Shown here: piece after piece, positions 28,551 to 37,983 of the stretch | Numbering within the stretch: position 1 is the stretch's first letter | Layout of the letters: every line of letters starts with the position of its first letter | Origin: Alcaligenaceae bacterium CGII-47 | GTDB lineage: Bacteria; Pseudomonadota; Gammaproteobacteria; Burkholderiales; Burkholderiaceae_B | Reading direction: 5' to 3' | NCBI GenBank assembly: GCA_019166125.1 | Contig: JAHTBO010000003.1 | Span: 427,099-491,098, forward strand | Length of the DNA: 64,000 bases | The notes under the pieces: model-generated | Seen by the model: only the letters and a program-made list of their open reading frames with translations | Databases searched by the model: none | Told to the model about the DNA's origin: nothing | Program-made: the position numbers and the translations under genes

Positions 28551-30008
28551 TTAGACCTTGACACAAATATTAGTAATCTCAGAATAGAAATCCAGCGAAT
28601 AACGGCCACCTTCTCGGCCGATACCTGATCGACGCACACCACCAAATGGGGTACGTAGGTCACGCAGATACCAGGTATTGACCCATACCAGGCCACTGCG
28701 CATGCGGGGCGACACACGATGGGCACGCGATACGTCCCGGGTCCAGATCGCGGTCGCCAGCCCATAATCGGAATCATTGGCCCGGTCGATCGCCTCGTCT
28801 TCGGTGTCAAATGCTGCGATATGGCAGACCGGCCCAAAGATTTCCTCACGCAGACAGCGGGCATCATCGGGCAGCCCTGTCCAAATAGACGGCCGCACCC
28901 AAAAGCCCTGATCACGTGCGTCACCAAAAGACGGCACATCGCCCCCCGTCACCACTGTGGCGCCTTCCTCGCGCGCCAGCTGAAAGTAGGACAGTACCTT
29001 GGCTTGGTGCTTCTGCGAGATCATCGGGCCAATGTCGGTGGCAGGATCCTCGGGAAGGCCCAGGACCAGCGCCTCGGTTTGAGCCTTGAGTGCCGACACA
29101 AAACGATCAAAGATTGAACGATGTACCAGAACCCGCTCCGTACAGAGGCAGACCTGACCGGAATTGGTAAACGTCGAGGCCAAAACACCCTTTATCGCCG
29201 CCTCAAAATCCGCATCCTCAAAGATGATTGCAGCGTTCTTGCCCCCCAGTTCGAACGAGACGTCCCGAACATCATCGGCCACTGTTTTCATAATGTGGGC
29301 ACCCGTGCTGGAGGCACCCGTAAACGTGACGGCGTCAATATCCGCATGGCTAATCATCGCCTGCCCAGTCGAATTGCCGCCCAATCCATGAAGCACATTG
29401 AAAGCCCCGGCAGGAAAGCCGATCTCATGGGCGACCTGCGCCAGCAAAAAAGCGGATGAAGGCGTTTCTTCGGAGGGTTTGGCAATGACCGCATTGCCCA
29501 GCGCAAGCGCCGGCGCGACCTTCCAGCTAAACAGCAAAATCGGCAGATTCCAGGGCGAGATCGCAACGACCACGCCCAGGGGCTTGCGCACCGTGTAATT
29601 CAGCGCTCGGCCACCATCCGCTGTCGTGGTCTCAAAGCACTCGGTATGGGCATGGCGAACCATGTCCGCAAAAAAGCGAAAATTTGCGATGGCTCTGGGT
29701 ACGTCCAAGGTGCGGGCCTGATGGACGGTACGCCCCGTGTCTCGTACTTCGGCCTGAACAAAGGCATCAAAATGCTGCTCGATACCGGCGGCCAAACGCT
29801 GCAACCAGTCAGCTCGCTGCGCGACCGAGCACCGGCCCCACTCGCCAGCCAATGCAGCCCGCGCCGCCTTGACCGCCAGATCGACCTCCTCTGTGCCCGC
29901 CTCACAGATCTCCCCAATGATGGAACCATCAACCGGATTGATGTTGGCAAATCGCTTGGCACTCTGGATAAAGCGGTCGCCAATATAGTGCTGGATAAGC
30001 TTGGTCAC
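28551..30008 (-). CDS. nbaE: 2-aminomuconic 6-semialdehyde dehydrogenase
   Basis: The 485-residue NAD-dependent aldehyde dehydrogenase has SPWNLPILLFSWKVAPAL near residue 150, FTGASSTGA near 232, catalytic Glu in FELGGKNAAI near 255 and catalytic Cys in NSGQVCLCTERVLV near 288. It oxidises 2-aminomuconate semialdehyde to 2-aminomuconate. It is the first structural gene of the leftward nba operon. The start codon is GTG at 30008 and has no good ribosome binding site; an ATG 16 bases upstream is out of frame. A 17-bp palindrome lies 86 bases upstream. Confidence 0.93.
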   Translation of the reverse strand: MTKLIQHYIGDRFIQSAKRFANINPVDGSIIGEICEAGTEEVDLAVKAARAALAGEWGRCSVAQRADWLQRLAAGIEQHFDAFVQAEVRDTGRTVHQARTLDVPRAIANFRFFADMVRHAHTECFETTTADGGRALNYTVRKPLGVVVAISPWNLPILLFSWKVAPALALGNAVIAKPSEETPSSAFLLAQVAHEIGFPAGAFNVLHGLGGNSTGQAMISHADIDAVTFTGASSTGAHIMKTVADDVRDVSFELGGKNAAIIFEDADFEAAIKGVLASTFTNSGQVCLCTERVLVHRSIFDRFVSALKAQTEALVLGLPEDPATDIGPMISQKHQAKVLSYFQLAREEGATVVTGGDVPSFGDARDQGFWVRPSIWTGLPDDARCLREEIFGPVCHIAAFDTEDEAIDRANDSDYGLATAIWTRDVSRAHRVSPRMRSGLVWVNTWYLRDLRTPFGGVRRSGIGREGGRYSLDFYSEITNICVKV

Positions 30009-30093
30009 AGTGCTTGTCGCTCATATTGTTTACTAAGTCAGGTCACTGTATCGCCGAACGAGATTATTTTCCAATCAAAATAAGCGGGTTAGC

Positions 30094-30110
30094 GATTCCA
30101 TATTGGAATC
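30094..30110. promoter_or_regulatory. LysR-type operator palindrome upstream of nbaE
   Basis: GATTCCA-TAT-TGGAATC is a perfect seven-base inverted repeat with a three-base spacer, in the 159-bp gap between the LysR gene and nbaE. It fits the T-N11-A rule for LysR sites. A second, weaker dyad GATT-N7-AATC is at 30062-30076, between the palindrome and nbaE, as expected for an activator's recognition and activation half-sites. The adjacent LysR protein is the natural candidate to bind. Confidence 0.6.
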
Positions 30111-30167
30111 TCTCAGCCCAGCGTAATGCGCCGATATTTGCCAATCTATGCAGACGCCAGACCGAGC

Positions 30168-31112
30168 TTAATACTTGCGACGCACACCGGCACCCACTTC
30201 TTTTAGAATATGAATAAACATCGTCGCAGCCGGGACCAGCTCACGATCAGCGCGCAAACTATAGCCAATCGTCCCAAAGGGGACGCGGATGTGGATAGGG
30301 ATCTCAAATAACACCCCCGCCTGAATCAACGGACGTGCCGCCATGCTAGGCAACATGGCCAAGGTGTTGGAGCGCGCCAAAATGCCTAAATTTGTCAACA
30401 TCGACAAGGACAGGATCTGGTTTTCCGGCACCGGCAAGTCTCGACTCAGAAAGAAATGATCGACCTGCTTACGCACTGGTGATACGTTGGAGGGCACAAT
30501 CCAGGGATAGTCCAGCAAGTCCGGCAAGGCACAGCCTTTGCGCCGGGACAGCGGATGATGCGCACGCGCGACGATCATCAGCTCGTCCTCATAAATCGCA
30601 TACAGGTTCACCCCCTCAACTGGCCCGTCGGGCAAACGGCCCACAATCACATCAAGCTCGCCGACCTGTAGCATCGGAAAAAGGATATCGTTAGTGGCTT
30701 CCTGAATCGTCAGTCCGACCTTGGGGTGGCGCTGCTTCATCACGACCGCACTCTCGGGCAATAACCAGGCGGATGCCGAAATCAGCGTGCCGATCGCCAC
30801 GTGCCCACCCTCGCCACTACGCATGGCGACCAGCTCTTCGCTCATTGCTCGCGCGTCACCGAGCATGGGTTTGACCCGCGCCAACAAACGATCGGCAAAA
30901 GGCGTCAATCTGATGCCTCGGCTGTGACGTTCGAATAAAGTGACTTCCAGCAGATCCTCGAGCTGTCGCACAATTTTGACGACATTAGGTTGTGACATAT
31001 GCACGGCTTCAGCCGCCTTATGCATGGAACCCAATGTCGCCACCCGCTCAAAAACCAGAAGTTGCTTGAACTTCAGATCTCGCACTCGAGACAAGGTATG
31101 CTCAGGTATCAT
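30168..31112 (-). CDS. LysR-type regulator of the 3-hydroxyanthranilate operon (NbaR-like)
   Basis: The 314-residue LysR protein has its winged helix at about 12-70 (LGSMHKAAEAVHMSQPNVVKIVRQLED) and an effector-binding domain with VGLTIQEATNDILFPML near 150. Its DLKFKQLLVFERV opening is that of the GbpR/CbbR-like aromatic-acid regulators. It is encoded upstream of nbaE on the same strand, and the 159-bp gap between them holds a good palindromic operator, so it probably activates nbaE and the downstream genes in response to a pathway compound. Confidence 0.86.
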   Translation of the reverse strand: MIPEHTLSRVRDLKFKQLLVFERVATLGSMHKAAEAVHMSQPNVVKIVRQLEDLLEVTLFERHSRGIRLTPFADRLLARVKPMLGDARAMSEELVAMRSGEGGHVAIGTLISASAWLLPESAVVMKQRHPKVGLTIQEATNDILFPMLQVGELDVIVGRLPDGPVEGVNLYAIYEDELMIVARAHHPLSRRKGCALPDLLDYPWIVPSNVSPVRKQVDHFFLSRDLPVPENQILSLSMLTNLGILARSNTLAMLPSMAARPLIQAGVLFEIPIHIRVPFGTIGYSLRADRELVPAATMFIHILKEVGAGVRRKY

Positions 31113-31124
31113 CGGTGGCGATCC

Positions 31125-32081
31125 TTAGTTCCGCTTGCCGATCGCGCGCAGACTAATCACTGCAATGGCAACGCCGATCAACATCATCCCGATCAGCTCG
31201 ATCCCCGCAGGGCGCTCGCCCAGCTCAAGCCAACCCGCCAACACCCCCACGACCGGCACGCCGAGCGCCGACATGCCAGCCACCCCAGCTGACAGGTGCT
31301 GAAGGGCAAATAGCCACAGGAACCAAGCCAGCGCGGTCGCGATCACGGCGTTGTAGAACAAGGCGCCGATGAAATACGGCACGGGCTCAATCGGCTTCTC
31401 TGGCACCAGCCACGCGGCCACACAAAGCGTCATCGCACCGAACAGCATCTGCCAAGCGGTCAAGGGCAGCGCGTCCATGGGATAGTCACGTTTAATCCAT
31501 TTGGCCACAATCATCGCCACCGCCCAGCACAGGCCCGCCACCAAGGCCAGGACTTCGCTCGTTAAATCACTGTGGGCACGCCAGGGCTCCAGAATCAGCA
31601 GCAGGCCGACGCCCGCCAGAGCCAGCGCCAGCCATTGCATGCCCCGAATGCGCTCGCCAAACGCTACCCAAGCCATCGGGATCACCCAGAACGGCATCGT
31701 ATACACCAGGATTGATGTCTTACCCGCACCACCATGGAACAATGCAAGCTGGACCAGTGCAGAAAACACACCTGTCTGCAACACCCCTAACAGCGCCACA
31801 CGCGACCAGGCCTGAATCCGCATCGGACGCCGCAACACAAGTAGTACAGCCATCAGTACCAGTGCGCCAAACAGCGTGCGCAGCGCTGAAAAATCGAACG
31901 GTCCCGCATAGGCAAGCACCTTTTTCATGACCACCCAGTTATAGCCCCAGCCCACTGCCATGCCCGCCAGCGCGAGCAGCGCCAGACGTTCGTTACGTCG
32001 AGCAGATTCACGCACTTCAGACGCCGCAGCTTTTACCTCGTGCGAGGCGTCCAGGTCGACCTTTATGGCTTCAGATTTCAA
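31125..32081 (-). CDS. EamA-family (DMT) transporter
   Basis: This 318-residue protein has about ten hydrophobic segments in two repeated EamA domains (GWGYNWVVMKKVLAYAGPFD near residue 45; LALVAGLCWAVAMIVAKWI near 185; ALGVPVVGVLAGWLELGE near 275). It is a drug/metabolite-type exporter in the inner membrane; the substrate cannot be inferred. It overlaps the upstream LysR stop by four bases and precedes the NbaR-like gene by 12 bp, so the three may share a transcript. Confidence 0.87.
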   Translation of the reverse strand: MKSEAIKVDLDASHEVKAAASEVRESARRNERLALLALAGMAVGWGYNWVVMKKVLAYAGPFDFSALRTLFGALVLMAVLLVLRRPMRIQAWSRVALLGVLQTGVFSALVQLALFHGGAGKTSILVYTMPFWVIPMAWVAFGERIRGMQWLALALAGVGLLLILEPWRAHSDLTSEVLALVAGLCWAVAMIVAKWIKRDYPMDALPLTAWQMLFGAMTLCVAAWLVPEKPIEPVPYFIGALFYNAVIATALAWFLWLFALQHLSAGVAGMSALGVPVVGVLAGWLELGERPAGIELIGMMLIGVAIAVISLRAIGKRN

Positions 32082-32995
32082 AATTTTCTCTGTTCTTCCC
32101 AGTAAGCGGGCTCATGGTAATGATTTCTCAGATCGTCGATAAAATAGCGGACTTTGGCAGGTAAATAGCGCTGTTGTGGATACACGGCCTGGATATCATA
32201 GTTAGGCAAGGCGAACTCATCGAGCACAGTCACCAACTCGCCATGCTTGAGTTCAGACTGAATTTCCCAACTAGAGCGCCAGCCTATACCCAGACCTTGC
32301 TTGACCCAACTATACAAAAGCTCACCATCGTTACAGGCCAGGCTGCCCCGCACGCGAACGGCAAATGGACGGGCATCGCGCACAAACGTCCAGCCGCGCT
32401 GCTGGCCCCCTTGCAGATTGAAGGCCAGACAATTATGTCTGGCTAAATCCTCGGGCACACGCGGCACACCATAGCGTTCGAAATACTCGGGTGTCCCGCA
32501 AACCACGCGTCGGTTCGGATACAAGCGCACCGCCACATAGTTCGGATCAGATACTTCCCCAATGCGGATCGCCATATCGTAGCCCTCGCGCACCAGGTCC
32601 ACGACACTATCCGTAAAGTTAAAAGACAAGCGCAAGTCGGGGTAACGTGCCTGAAACGCTACCGCGTGGGGGGCCACGTGTCGACGCCCAAAGGCGGCGG
32701 GTGCCGAGACCACCAAGTGTCCAGTGAGCGCACGGCGCCGCGCGGTGATATTGCTCTCGGCATCATCAAAGTCCTGGATAAGCTGCTGGCATTGCTCCAG
32801 ATAACGCTCGCCCAAATCGGTGAGCACCAGACCCCGTGTAGAGCGGTGCATCAGTTGCACACCCAGGCGTTTCTCTAGGGCAGTCAACCGTCGCCCCATC
32901 ACAACAGGGGTGACGCCATCCGTCATGGCCGCCGAGGCAAAGCTACCCTTGTCGGCAATCAATACAAAGCTGCGTATCTCTGTGTAGCGTCCCAT
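32078..32995 (-). CDS. LysR-type regulator divergent from gcl
   Basis: The 305-residue LysR protein has the helix-turn-helix at about 15-65 (KGSFASAAMTDGVTPVVMGRRL) and an effector domain containing LVREGYDMAIRIGEVSDPN near 135, which resembles the DmlR/AaeR subgroup. AAGGA five bases upstream supports the ATG at 32995; the frame extends to 33133 without support. It stands head to head with gcl across 162 bp, as glyoxylate-pathway regulators often do, and overlaps the DMT gene on its own strand. Confidence 0.87.
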   Translation of the reverse strand: MGRYTEIRSFVLIADKGSFASAAMTDGVTPVVMGRRLTALEKRLGVQLMHRSTRGLVLTDLGERYLEQCQQLIQDFDDAESNITARRRALTGHLVVSAPAAFGRRHVAPHAVAFQARYPDLRLSFNFTDSVVDLVREGYDMAIRIGEVSDPNYVAVRLYPNRRVVCGTPEYFERYGVPRVPEDLARHNCLAFNLQGGQQRGWTFVRDARPFAVRVRGSLACNDGELLYSWVKQGLGIGWRSSWEIQSELKHGELVTVLDEFALPNYDIQAVYPQQRYLPAKVRYFIDDLRNHYHEPAYWEEQRKF

Positions 32996-33046
32996 GTCAT
33001 TCCTTGCGGTCTTTACGATTATAAGCAAGGCACTGCTCATCATCCA

Positions 33047-33059
33047 ATACAAATAGTAT
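33047..33059. promoter_or_regulatory. possible LysR box between the LysR gene and gcl
   Basis: ATAC-N5-GTAT is a perfect four-base dyad in the divergent gap between a LysR gene and gcl. It has the short, AT-rich shape of LysR recognition sites. The repeat is short enough to occur by chance, so the call rests mainly on position. Confidence 0.35.
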
Positions 33060-33157
33060 CGACAGAACCTAGGGATACCGGGATTCCTGTCCGTTGAAAT
33101 TCCTCCTATTCTGACTCTAGACCCAGCATTCACAACAGATAAGCAAGGAGTAAGCTC

Positions 33158-34939
33158 ATGGCTCGTATGAGAGCAGTAGATGCCGCCGCAGCGGTACTGG
33201 CCAAAGAAGGCATCACGGTTCTGTTCGGCGTGCCAGGCGCAGCGATCAACCCCCTATATTCAGCCCTGAAAAAGCACGGGGGCTTTGAGCACTTTCTGGC
33301 GCGCCATGTCGAGGGCGCCTCGCACATGGCCGAGGGCTACACGCGCACGCATGCAGGCAATATTGGGGTGTGTCTGGGCACCTCCGGGCCCGCTGGCACG
33401 GATATGATCACCGGCCTATATTCAGCGATGGGTGATTCAATCCCCATCCTGTGCGTAACAGGCCAGGCGCCGCGCGCGCAACTACACAAAGAAAGCTTTC
33501 AGGCCGTGGATATCGAAACCATCGCTAAGCCCGTGACCAAATGGGCCGTAATGGTACGCGAACCGGAATTGGTGCCGCGTGTATTTCAGCAGGCTTTTCA
33601 CGTTATGCGCTCGGGCCGTCCAGGCCCGGTGTTGATCGATCTACCCTTTGACGTGCAGATGGCAGAGATTGAATTCGACATCGACACCTACGCGCCGCTG
33701 CCTATCTACAAGCCCAGCGCCACACCCGCCCAAGCAGCGAAAGCCGTTCAGATGCTCAATGCTGCCCAGCGTCCGGTGCTGGTTGCAGGCGGCGGTATTT
33801 TTAGCGCTGATGCCTCGGACAAGCTCCAAGCGTTTGCTGAGTTGACGGGCGTGCCGGTCATCCCAACCTTGATGGGCTGGGGCGTCATTCCCGACAACCA
33901 TCCGCTACAAATTGGCATGGTCGGCCTGCAGACCTCACAACGCTACGGCAACGCCAGTCTGCTTGCCTCTGATTTTGTCATGGGCATCGGCAACCGTTGG
34001 GCAAACCGCCATACCGGTTCAATCGGCGTCTATACCAAGGCGCGCACATTCGTACACATCGACGTCGAGCCTACCCAGATCGGGCGTGTCTTCGGGCCGG
34101 ACTTCGGCATTGCCTCAGATGCAGGGTTCGCTCTGGATTTAATGCTTGAAGCTGCCAAAGCATTGAAGGCTGCGGGCACCCTGCGTGACCGAAGCGCCTG
34201 GGCCGCTGAATGCCGTGCGCGCAAGGGCGAACCGTCCATGCAGCGCAAGACACACTTTGACCAGACGCCGCTCAAGCCGCAACGTGTCTACGAAGAGATG
34301 AACCAGGCCTTCGGCCCAGACACCCGCTACGTCAGCACGATTGGCCTGTCACAGATCGCCGCCGCGCAATTTCTGCACGTCTCCAAGCCACGCAGCTGGA
34401 TCAACGCTGGCCAGGCCGGTCCGCTGGGTTGGACGGTATCCGCAGCGCTGGGCGTCGTCGCCGCACGCCCAACTGAGGAGGTGGTCGCCATCTCAGGGGA
34501 TTACGACTTCCAGTTCATGATTGAGGAGCTCGCCGTTGGCGCACAATTCAAACTGCCCTATATTCATATCCTGGTGAATAATGCCTATTTGGGATTGATC
34601 CGCCAGTCGCAGCGCGGTTTTGATATGGATTATTGTGTGCAGTTAGGCTTTGATAACATCAACGCCCCCGACACCAACGGCTACGGCGTCGATCATGTCG
34701 CCGTCACCCAGGGTTTGGGGTGCAAGGCAATACGGGTACACCGCCCCGAGGAAATACAGCCAGCCATCGCCCAGGCACGTGCCTGGATCAAAACGTTCCG
34801 CGTCCCGGTGGTGATCGAGTTCATCTTGGAACGTGTCACGAATATCTCGATGGGCACTGATATTGATGCCATCAATGAATTCGAGGAAATGGCGCAGCAC
34901 GGCGCTGACGCGCCGACCGCCATCACCTTGTTGGACTAG
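33158..34939 (+). CDS. gcl: glyoxylate carboligase (tartronate-semialdehyde synthase)
   Basis: The 593-residue ThDP-dependent enzyme matches E. coli Gcl (593) nearly residue for residue in many stretches: [15 protein letters not shown] near residue 25, [15 protein letters not shown] with valine at the position where other ThDP enzymes have the activating glutamate, [14 protein letters not shown] near 230, and the ThDP motif [12 protein letters not shown]...NNAYLGL near 448-475. It joins two glyoxylates to tartronate semialdehyde and CO2. AAGGAG lies seven bases before the ATG. It heads the operon gcl-hyi-glxR-ttuD-glcG-pyk. Confidence 0.97.
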   Translation: MARMRAVDAAAAVLAKEGITVLFGVPGAAINPLYSALKKHGGFEHFLARHVEGASHMAEGYTRTHAGNIGVCLGTSGPAGTDMITGLYSAMGDSIPILCVTGQAPRAQLHKESFQAVDIETIAKPVTKWAVMVREPELVPRVFQQAFHVMRSGRPGPVLIDLPFDVQMAEIEFDIDTYAPLPIYKPSATPAQAAKAVQMLNAAQRPVLVAGGGIFSADASDKLQAFAELTGVPVIPTLMGWGVIPDNHPLQIGMVGLQTSQRYGNASLLASDFVMGIGNRWANRHTGSIGVYTKARTFVHIDVEPTQIGRVFGPDFGIASDAGFALDLMLEAAKALKAAGTLRDRSAWAAECRARKGEPSMQRKTHFDQTPLKPQRVYEEMNQAFGPDTRYVSTIGLSQIAAAQFLHVSKPRSWINAGQAGPLGWTVSAALGVVAARPTEEVVAISGDYDFQFMIEELAVGAQFKLPYIHILVNNAYLGLIRQSQRGFDMDYCVQLGFDNINAPDTNGYGVDHVAVTQGLGCKAIRVHRPEEIQPAIAQARAWIKTFRVPVVIEFILERVTNISMGTDIDAINEFEEMAQHGADAPTAITLLD

Positions 34940-34966
34940 TTTTTGAACCTTACAGGAGGCACTTAC

Positions 34967-35746
34967 ATGCCACAATTCGCTGCCAATCTATCGATGCTTT
35001 TTACCGAGGTCAATTTTCTGGATCGCTTCAAGGCTGCCGCCCAGGCTGGATTCAAAGGGGTTGAATATCTATTTCCCTATGCCTACAACAAGGCCGAGCT
35101 AGCACAGTGTTTAAAAGACAACTCACTCACCCAAGTCCTGCATAATTTGCCCGCGGGGGATTGGGAGTCCGGTGAGCGCGGCATCGCCTGCCACCCGGAC
35201 CGCGTGAGCGAATTTGAAGACGGCGTCGCCCGTGCCATCGAATACGCATCGGCTCTGGGCTGCCGCACCGTCAACTGCCTGGCGGGCAAGGTCCCCGAGG
35301 GCGTGAGCCAGGCCGACGCACACAAAACCTTTGTCGATAACCTACGCTACGCGGCACCCAAGCTCAAGGCCGCCGGTATCCGCCTGCTGATCGAGCCGAT
35401 CAATACCTTTGATATTCCGGGCTTTTTTCTTAGTCGCACCGACCAGGCCCTCGCCATTATCAGTGAGGTGGGCAGCGATAACCTGGCCCTCCAGTACGAC
35501 ATTTATCATGCGCAGCGCATGGAAGGTGAGCTCGCAAATACGCTCAGCACACATTTGAATCAAATCGGCCATATTCAATTGGCTGATAACCCAGGCCGCA
35601 ATGAGCCGGGCACGGGCGAAATCAACTACGCTTGGTTACTGCGCCATATCGATCAGATCGGCTATCAAGGCTGGATCGGCTGCGAGTACAAGCCCGCCGC
35701 CAAAACACAAGACGGCCTGGGCTGGATCCAGGCCCTGACAGCTTGA
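34967..35746 (+). CDS. hyi: hydroxypyruvate isomerase
   Basis: The 259-residue TIM-barrel protein matches Hyi in length (E. coli 258) and in motifs such as FAANLSMLFTEVNFLDR at the start, LLIEPINTFDIPGFFLS near 140, LQYDIYHAQRMEG near 180 and NEPGTGEINY near 220; the Glu and Asp residues there bind the metal. It interconverts hydroxypyruvate and tartronate semialdehyde. CAGGAGG at 34952-34958 sets the start at 34967; an upstream TTG at 34943 is ignored. Confidence 0.95.
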   Translation: MPQFAANLSMLFTEVNFLDRFKAAAQAGFKGVEYLFPYAYNKAELAQCLKDNSLTQVLHNLPAGDWESGERGIACHPDRVSEFEDGVARAIEYASALGCRTVNCLAGKVPEGVSQADAHKTFVDNLRYAAPKLKAAGIRLLIEPINTFDIPGFFLSRTDQALAIISEVGSDNLALQYDIYHAQRMEGELANTLSTHLNQIGHIQLADNPGRNEPGTGEINYAWLLRHIDQIGYQGWIGCEYKPAAKTQDGLGWIQALTA

Positions 35747-35781
35747 GACGATCAACCCAACCCCACACAGGAGAACAGAGT

Positions 35782-36666
35782 ATGGCAAACGTCGGATTCA
35801 TCGGATTGGGCATCATGGGTACGCCCATGGCGGCCAACCTTATCGAGGGTGGTCACACACTAAGCACCTACACCAGAAGCAAGACCCCTTCAAGCCTCGT
35901 GGAGGCAGGCGCCAAGCCCCTGGACAGCGCCATGGCCGTTGCCCAGGCCGCTGACATCATCATTATCATGGTGCCTGACACCCCGGATGTCGATGCCGTG
36001 CTGTTTGGCGAAAGCGGCGTGGCTGCGGGCCTGAGCAAGGGCAAGATCGTCGTCGATATGAGCTCGATCTCACCGGTCGCCACCAAGGCGTTCGCAGCAA
36101 AGATCAATGCCTTAGGCTGCGAGTATCTGGACGCCCCCGTATCGGGGGGCGAAGTCGGCGCCAAGGCGGCCAGTCTAACCATCATGGTGGGGGGGAGTGA
36201 GTCCGCCTTCAATACTGTCCAGCCACTGTTTAACTTAATGGGTAAGAACGTTACCCTGGTTGGCGGTAACGGCGACGGCCAGACAACCAAGGTGGCCAAT
36301 CAGATTATTGTGGCGCTCACGATCGAGGCGGTGGGCGAAGCCTTACTGCTCGCCGCCAAGGCGGGCGCCAACCCGGCCAAAGTGCGCCAGGCACTGATGG
36401 GCGGTTTTGCCAGCTCACGTATACTCGAAGTGCACGGCAAGCGCATGATCAAGCGCAGTTTCGATCCGGGCTTCCGTATCTCCCTGCACCAAAAGGATTT
36501 GAACCTCGCACTTGCCACCGCACGTCAATTGGGTCTGTCACTGCCCAATACAGCGACCGCCCAGGAGCTGTTCAACACCTGCGTTGCACACGATGGCGCA
36601 AGCTGGGATCATTCCGGTATGGTACGAGCACTGGAAATCATGGCGAATTTTGAAATCGGCGACTAA
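35782..36666 (+). CDS. glxR: tartronate semialdehyde reductase
   Basis: The 294-residue beta-hydroxyacid dehydrogenase has the N-terminal NAD(P) motif VGFIGLGIMGTPMAANL, the substrate loop DAPVSGGEVGAKAASLTI near 120 and the catalytic Lys in GQTTKVANQI near 170. It reduces tartronate semialdehyde to glycerate. The start at 35782 follows ACAGGAGA and yields the family length; the frame is open back to 35632 inside hyi. Confidence 0.95.
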   Translation: MANVGFIGLGIMGTPMAANLIEGGHTLSTYTRSKTPSSLVEAGAKPLDSAMAVAQAADIIIIMVPDTPDVDAVLFGESGVAAGLSKGKIVVDMSSISPVATKAFAAKINALGCEYLDAPVSGGEVGAKAASLTIMVGGSESAFNTVQPLFNLMGKNVTLVGGNGDGQTTKVANQIIVALTIEAVGEALLLAAKAGANPAKVRQALMGGFASSRILEVHGKRMIKRSFDPGFRISLHQKDLNLALATARQLGLSLPNTATAQELFNTCVAHDGASWDHSGMVRALEIMANFEIGD

Positions 36667-36683
36667 ATCGACAAGGTTGTAGC

Positions 36684-37946
36684 ATGTCCATCACGCATCG
36701 GGATCTCCTGGTCAAAATGTTCACTGCAGCCGTTCGGGCGGCACAGCCCGAACACTGCATTGCACCATTTCTGCCAAAAAAACCGACGGGACGCACCATC
36801 GTGATTGGTGCAGGCAAGGCCTCGGCTGCCATGGCTCAGGCCCTGGAGCAGCACTGGTCCGAACCGGTGGAAGGGGTGGTAGTCACACGCTACGGCTACG
36901 CCGTTGCCTGCAAGCACATCGAGATCCTCGAGGCCGCTCACCCCGTTCCCGATCAGGCAGGCAGCGTCGCGGCACAACGCCTGTTTGACGCCGTCGCGGG
37001 CCTCACCGCCGATGATCTGGTGATCTGCCTGATTTCAGGCGGGGGTTCATCCCTGCTCCCCATGCCCGGCCCTGGCGTAACGCTCCAGGACAAACAGGAC
37101 ATCAATCGCGCGCTGCTCAAATCGGGGGCCACAATCACCGAGATGAACTGCGTACGACGGCACCTATCCGCCATTAAAGGGGGGCGCCTGGCCGCCGCCT
37201 GTGCGCCCGCACAGCTTGTCAATCTACTGATCTCGGACGTCCCTGGCGATCAGGTGACAGACATTGCCTCTGGTCCAACCGTCGGTGACCCCACAAGCTG
37301 CGCCGATGCATTGGATATCGTCCGCCGCTATGACATCACCCTACCGGTGGCAGCACACACACTGCTGGAATCGGGCAAGGGCGAAACCATCAAACCAGGC
37401 GATGCGCGCCTGGCTCGCGTCACCACCCACCTGATTGCCACGCCCCAGATGGCCCTCGAAGCGGCTGCACAGGTCGCCCGCGAGGCTGGCGTGACGCCGG
37501 TATTGCTGGGCGACCGCATCGAGGGCGAGGCACGCGACGTGGGCAAGGTCATGGGCGGGATTGCACTGCAAGTCCGCGATCACCACCAGCCTGTTCGCCC
37601 TCCTTGTGTCCTGCTCTCGGGCGGCGAAACAACGGTCACCGTGCGTGGCACAGGTCGCGGTGGACGCAATGTAGAGTTCCTGTTATCGCTGGCCATTACC
37701 CTGGACGGCGCACCAGATATTCACGCCCTGGCCGCCGATACCGATGGGGTCGATGGCCAGGACGAAATCGCCGGCGCTCTAATTACGCCCGATACCCTGT
37801 CCCGCGCGTGGGGGCAGGGCATGCATCCACGTCAGCATCTGGATAATAATGATGGGCATGGCTTTTTTGAAAAGCTAGGTGATTCACTGATCACCGGACC
37901 GACACTGACCAATGTTAACGACTTCCGCGCCATTCTGATTCTATAA
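36684..37946 (+). CDS. ttuD: glycerate 2-kinase (MOFRL/TtuD family)
   Basis: The 420-residue protein is a class of glycerate kinase with an N-terminal domain (VIGAGKASAAMAQALEQ near residue 38, ISGGGSSLLPMPGPGV near 116) and a C-terminal MOFRL domain (LLSGGETTVTVRGTGRGG near 310, DTDGVDGQDEIAGA near 353). It phosphorylates D-glycerate, usually to 2-phosphoglycerate, which enolase and the neighbouring pyruvate kinase take to pyruvate. It follows glxR by 17 bp. Confidence 0.92.
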   Translation: MSITHRDLLVKMFTAAVRAAQPEHCIAPFLPKKPTGRTIVIGAGKASAAMAQALEQHWSEPVEGVVVTRYGYAVACKHIEILEAAHPVPDQAGSVAAQRLFDAVAGLTADDLVICLISGGGSSLLPMPGPGVTLQDKQDINRALLKSGATITEMNCVRRHLSAIKGGRLAAACAPAQLVNLLISDVPGDQVTDIASGPTVGDPTSCADALDIVRRYDITLPVAAHTLLESGKGETIKPGDARLARVTTHLIATPQMALEAAAQVAREAGVTPVLLGDRIEGEARDVGKVMGGIALQVRDHHQPVRPPCVLLSGGETTVTVRGTGRGGRNVEFLLSLAITLDGAPDIHALAADTDGVDGQDEIAGALITPDTLSRAWGQGMHPRQHLDNNDGHGFFEKLGDSLITGPTLTNVNDFRAILIL

Positions 37947-37983
37947 AGTCTGGCCCACCCACCACTAACCACAAGAGATCTCC

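Noticed and set aside
35632..35781. N-terminal extension of glxR
   Set aside because: It overlaps the hyi gene, reads as low-complexity shadow sequence, and the ATG at 35782 has a good ribosome site and family length.
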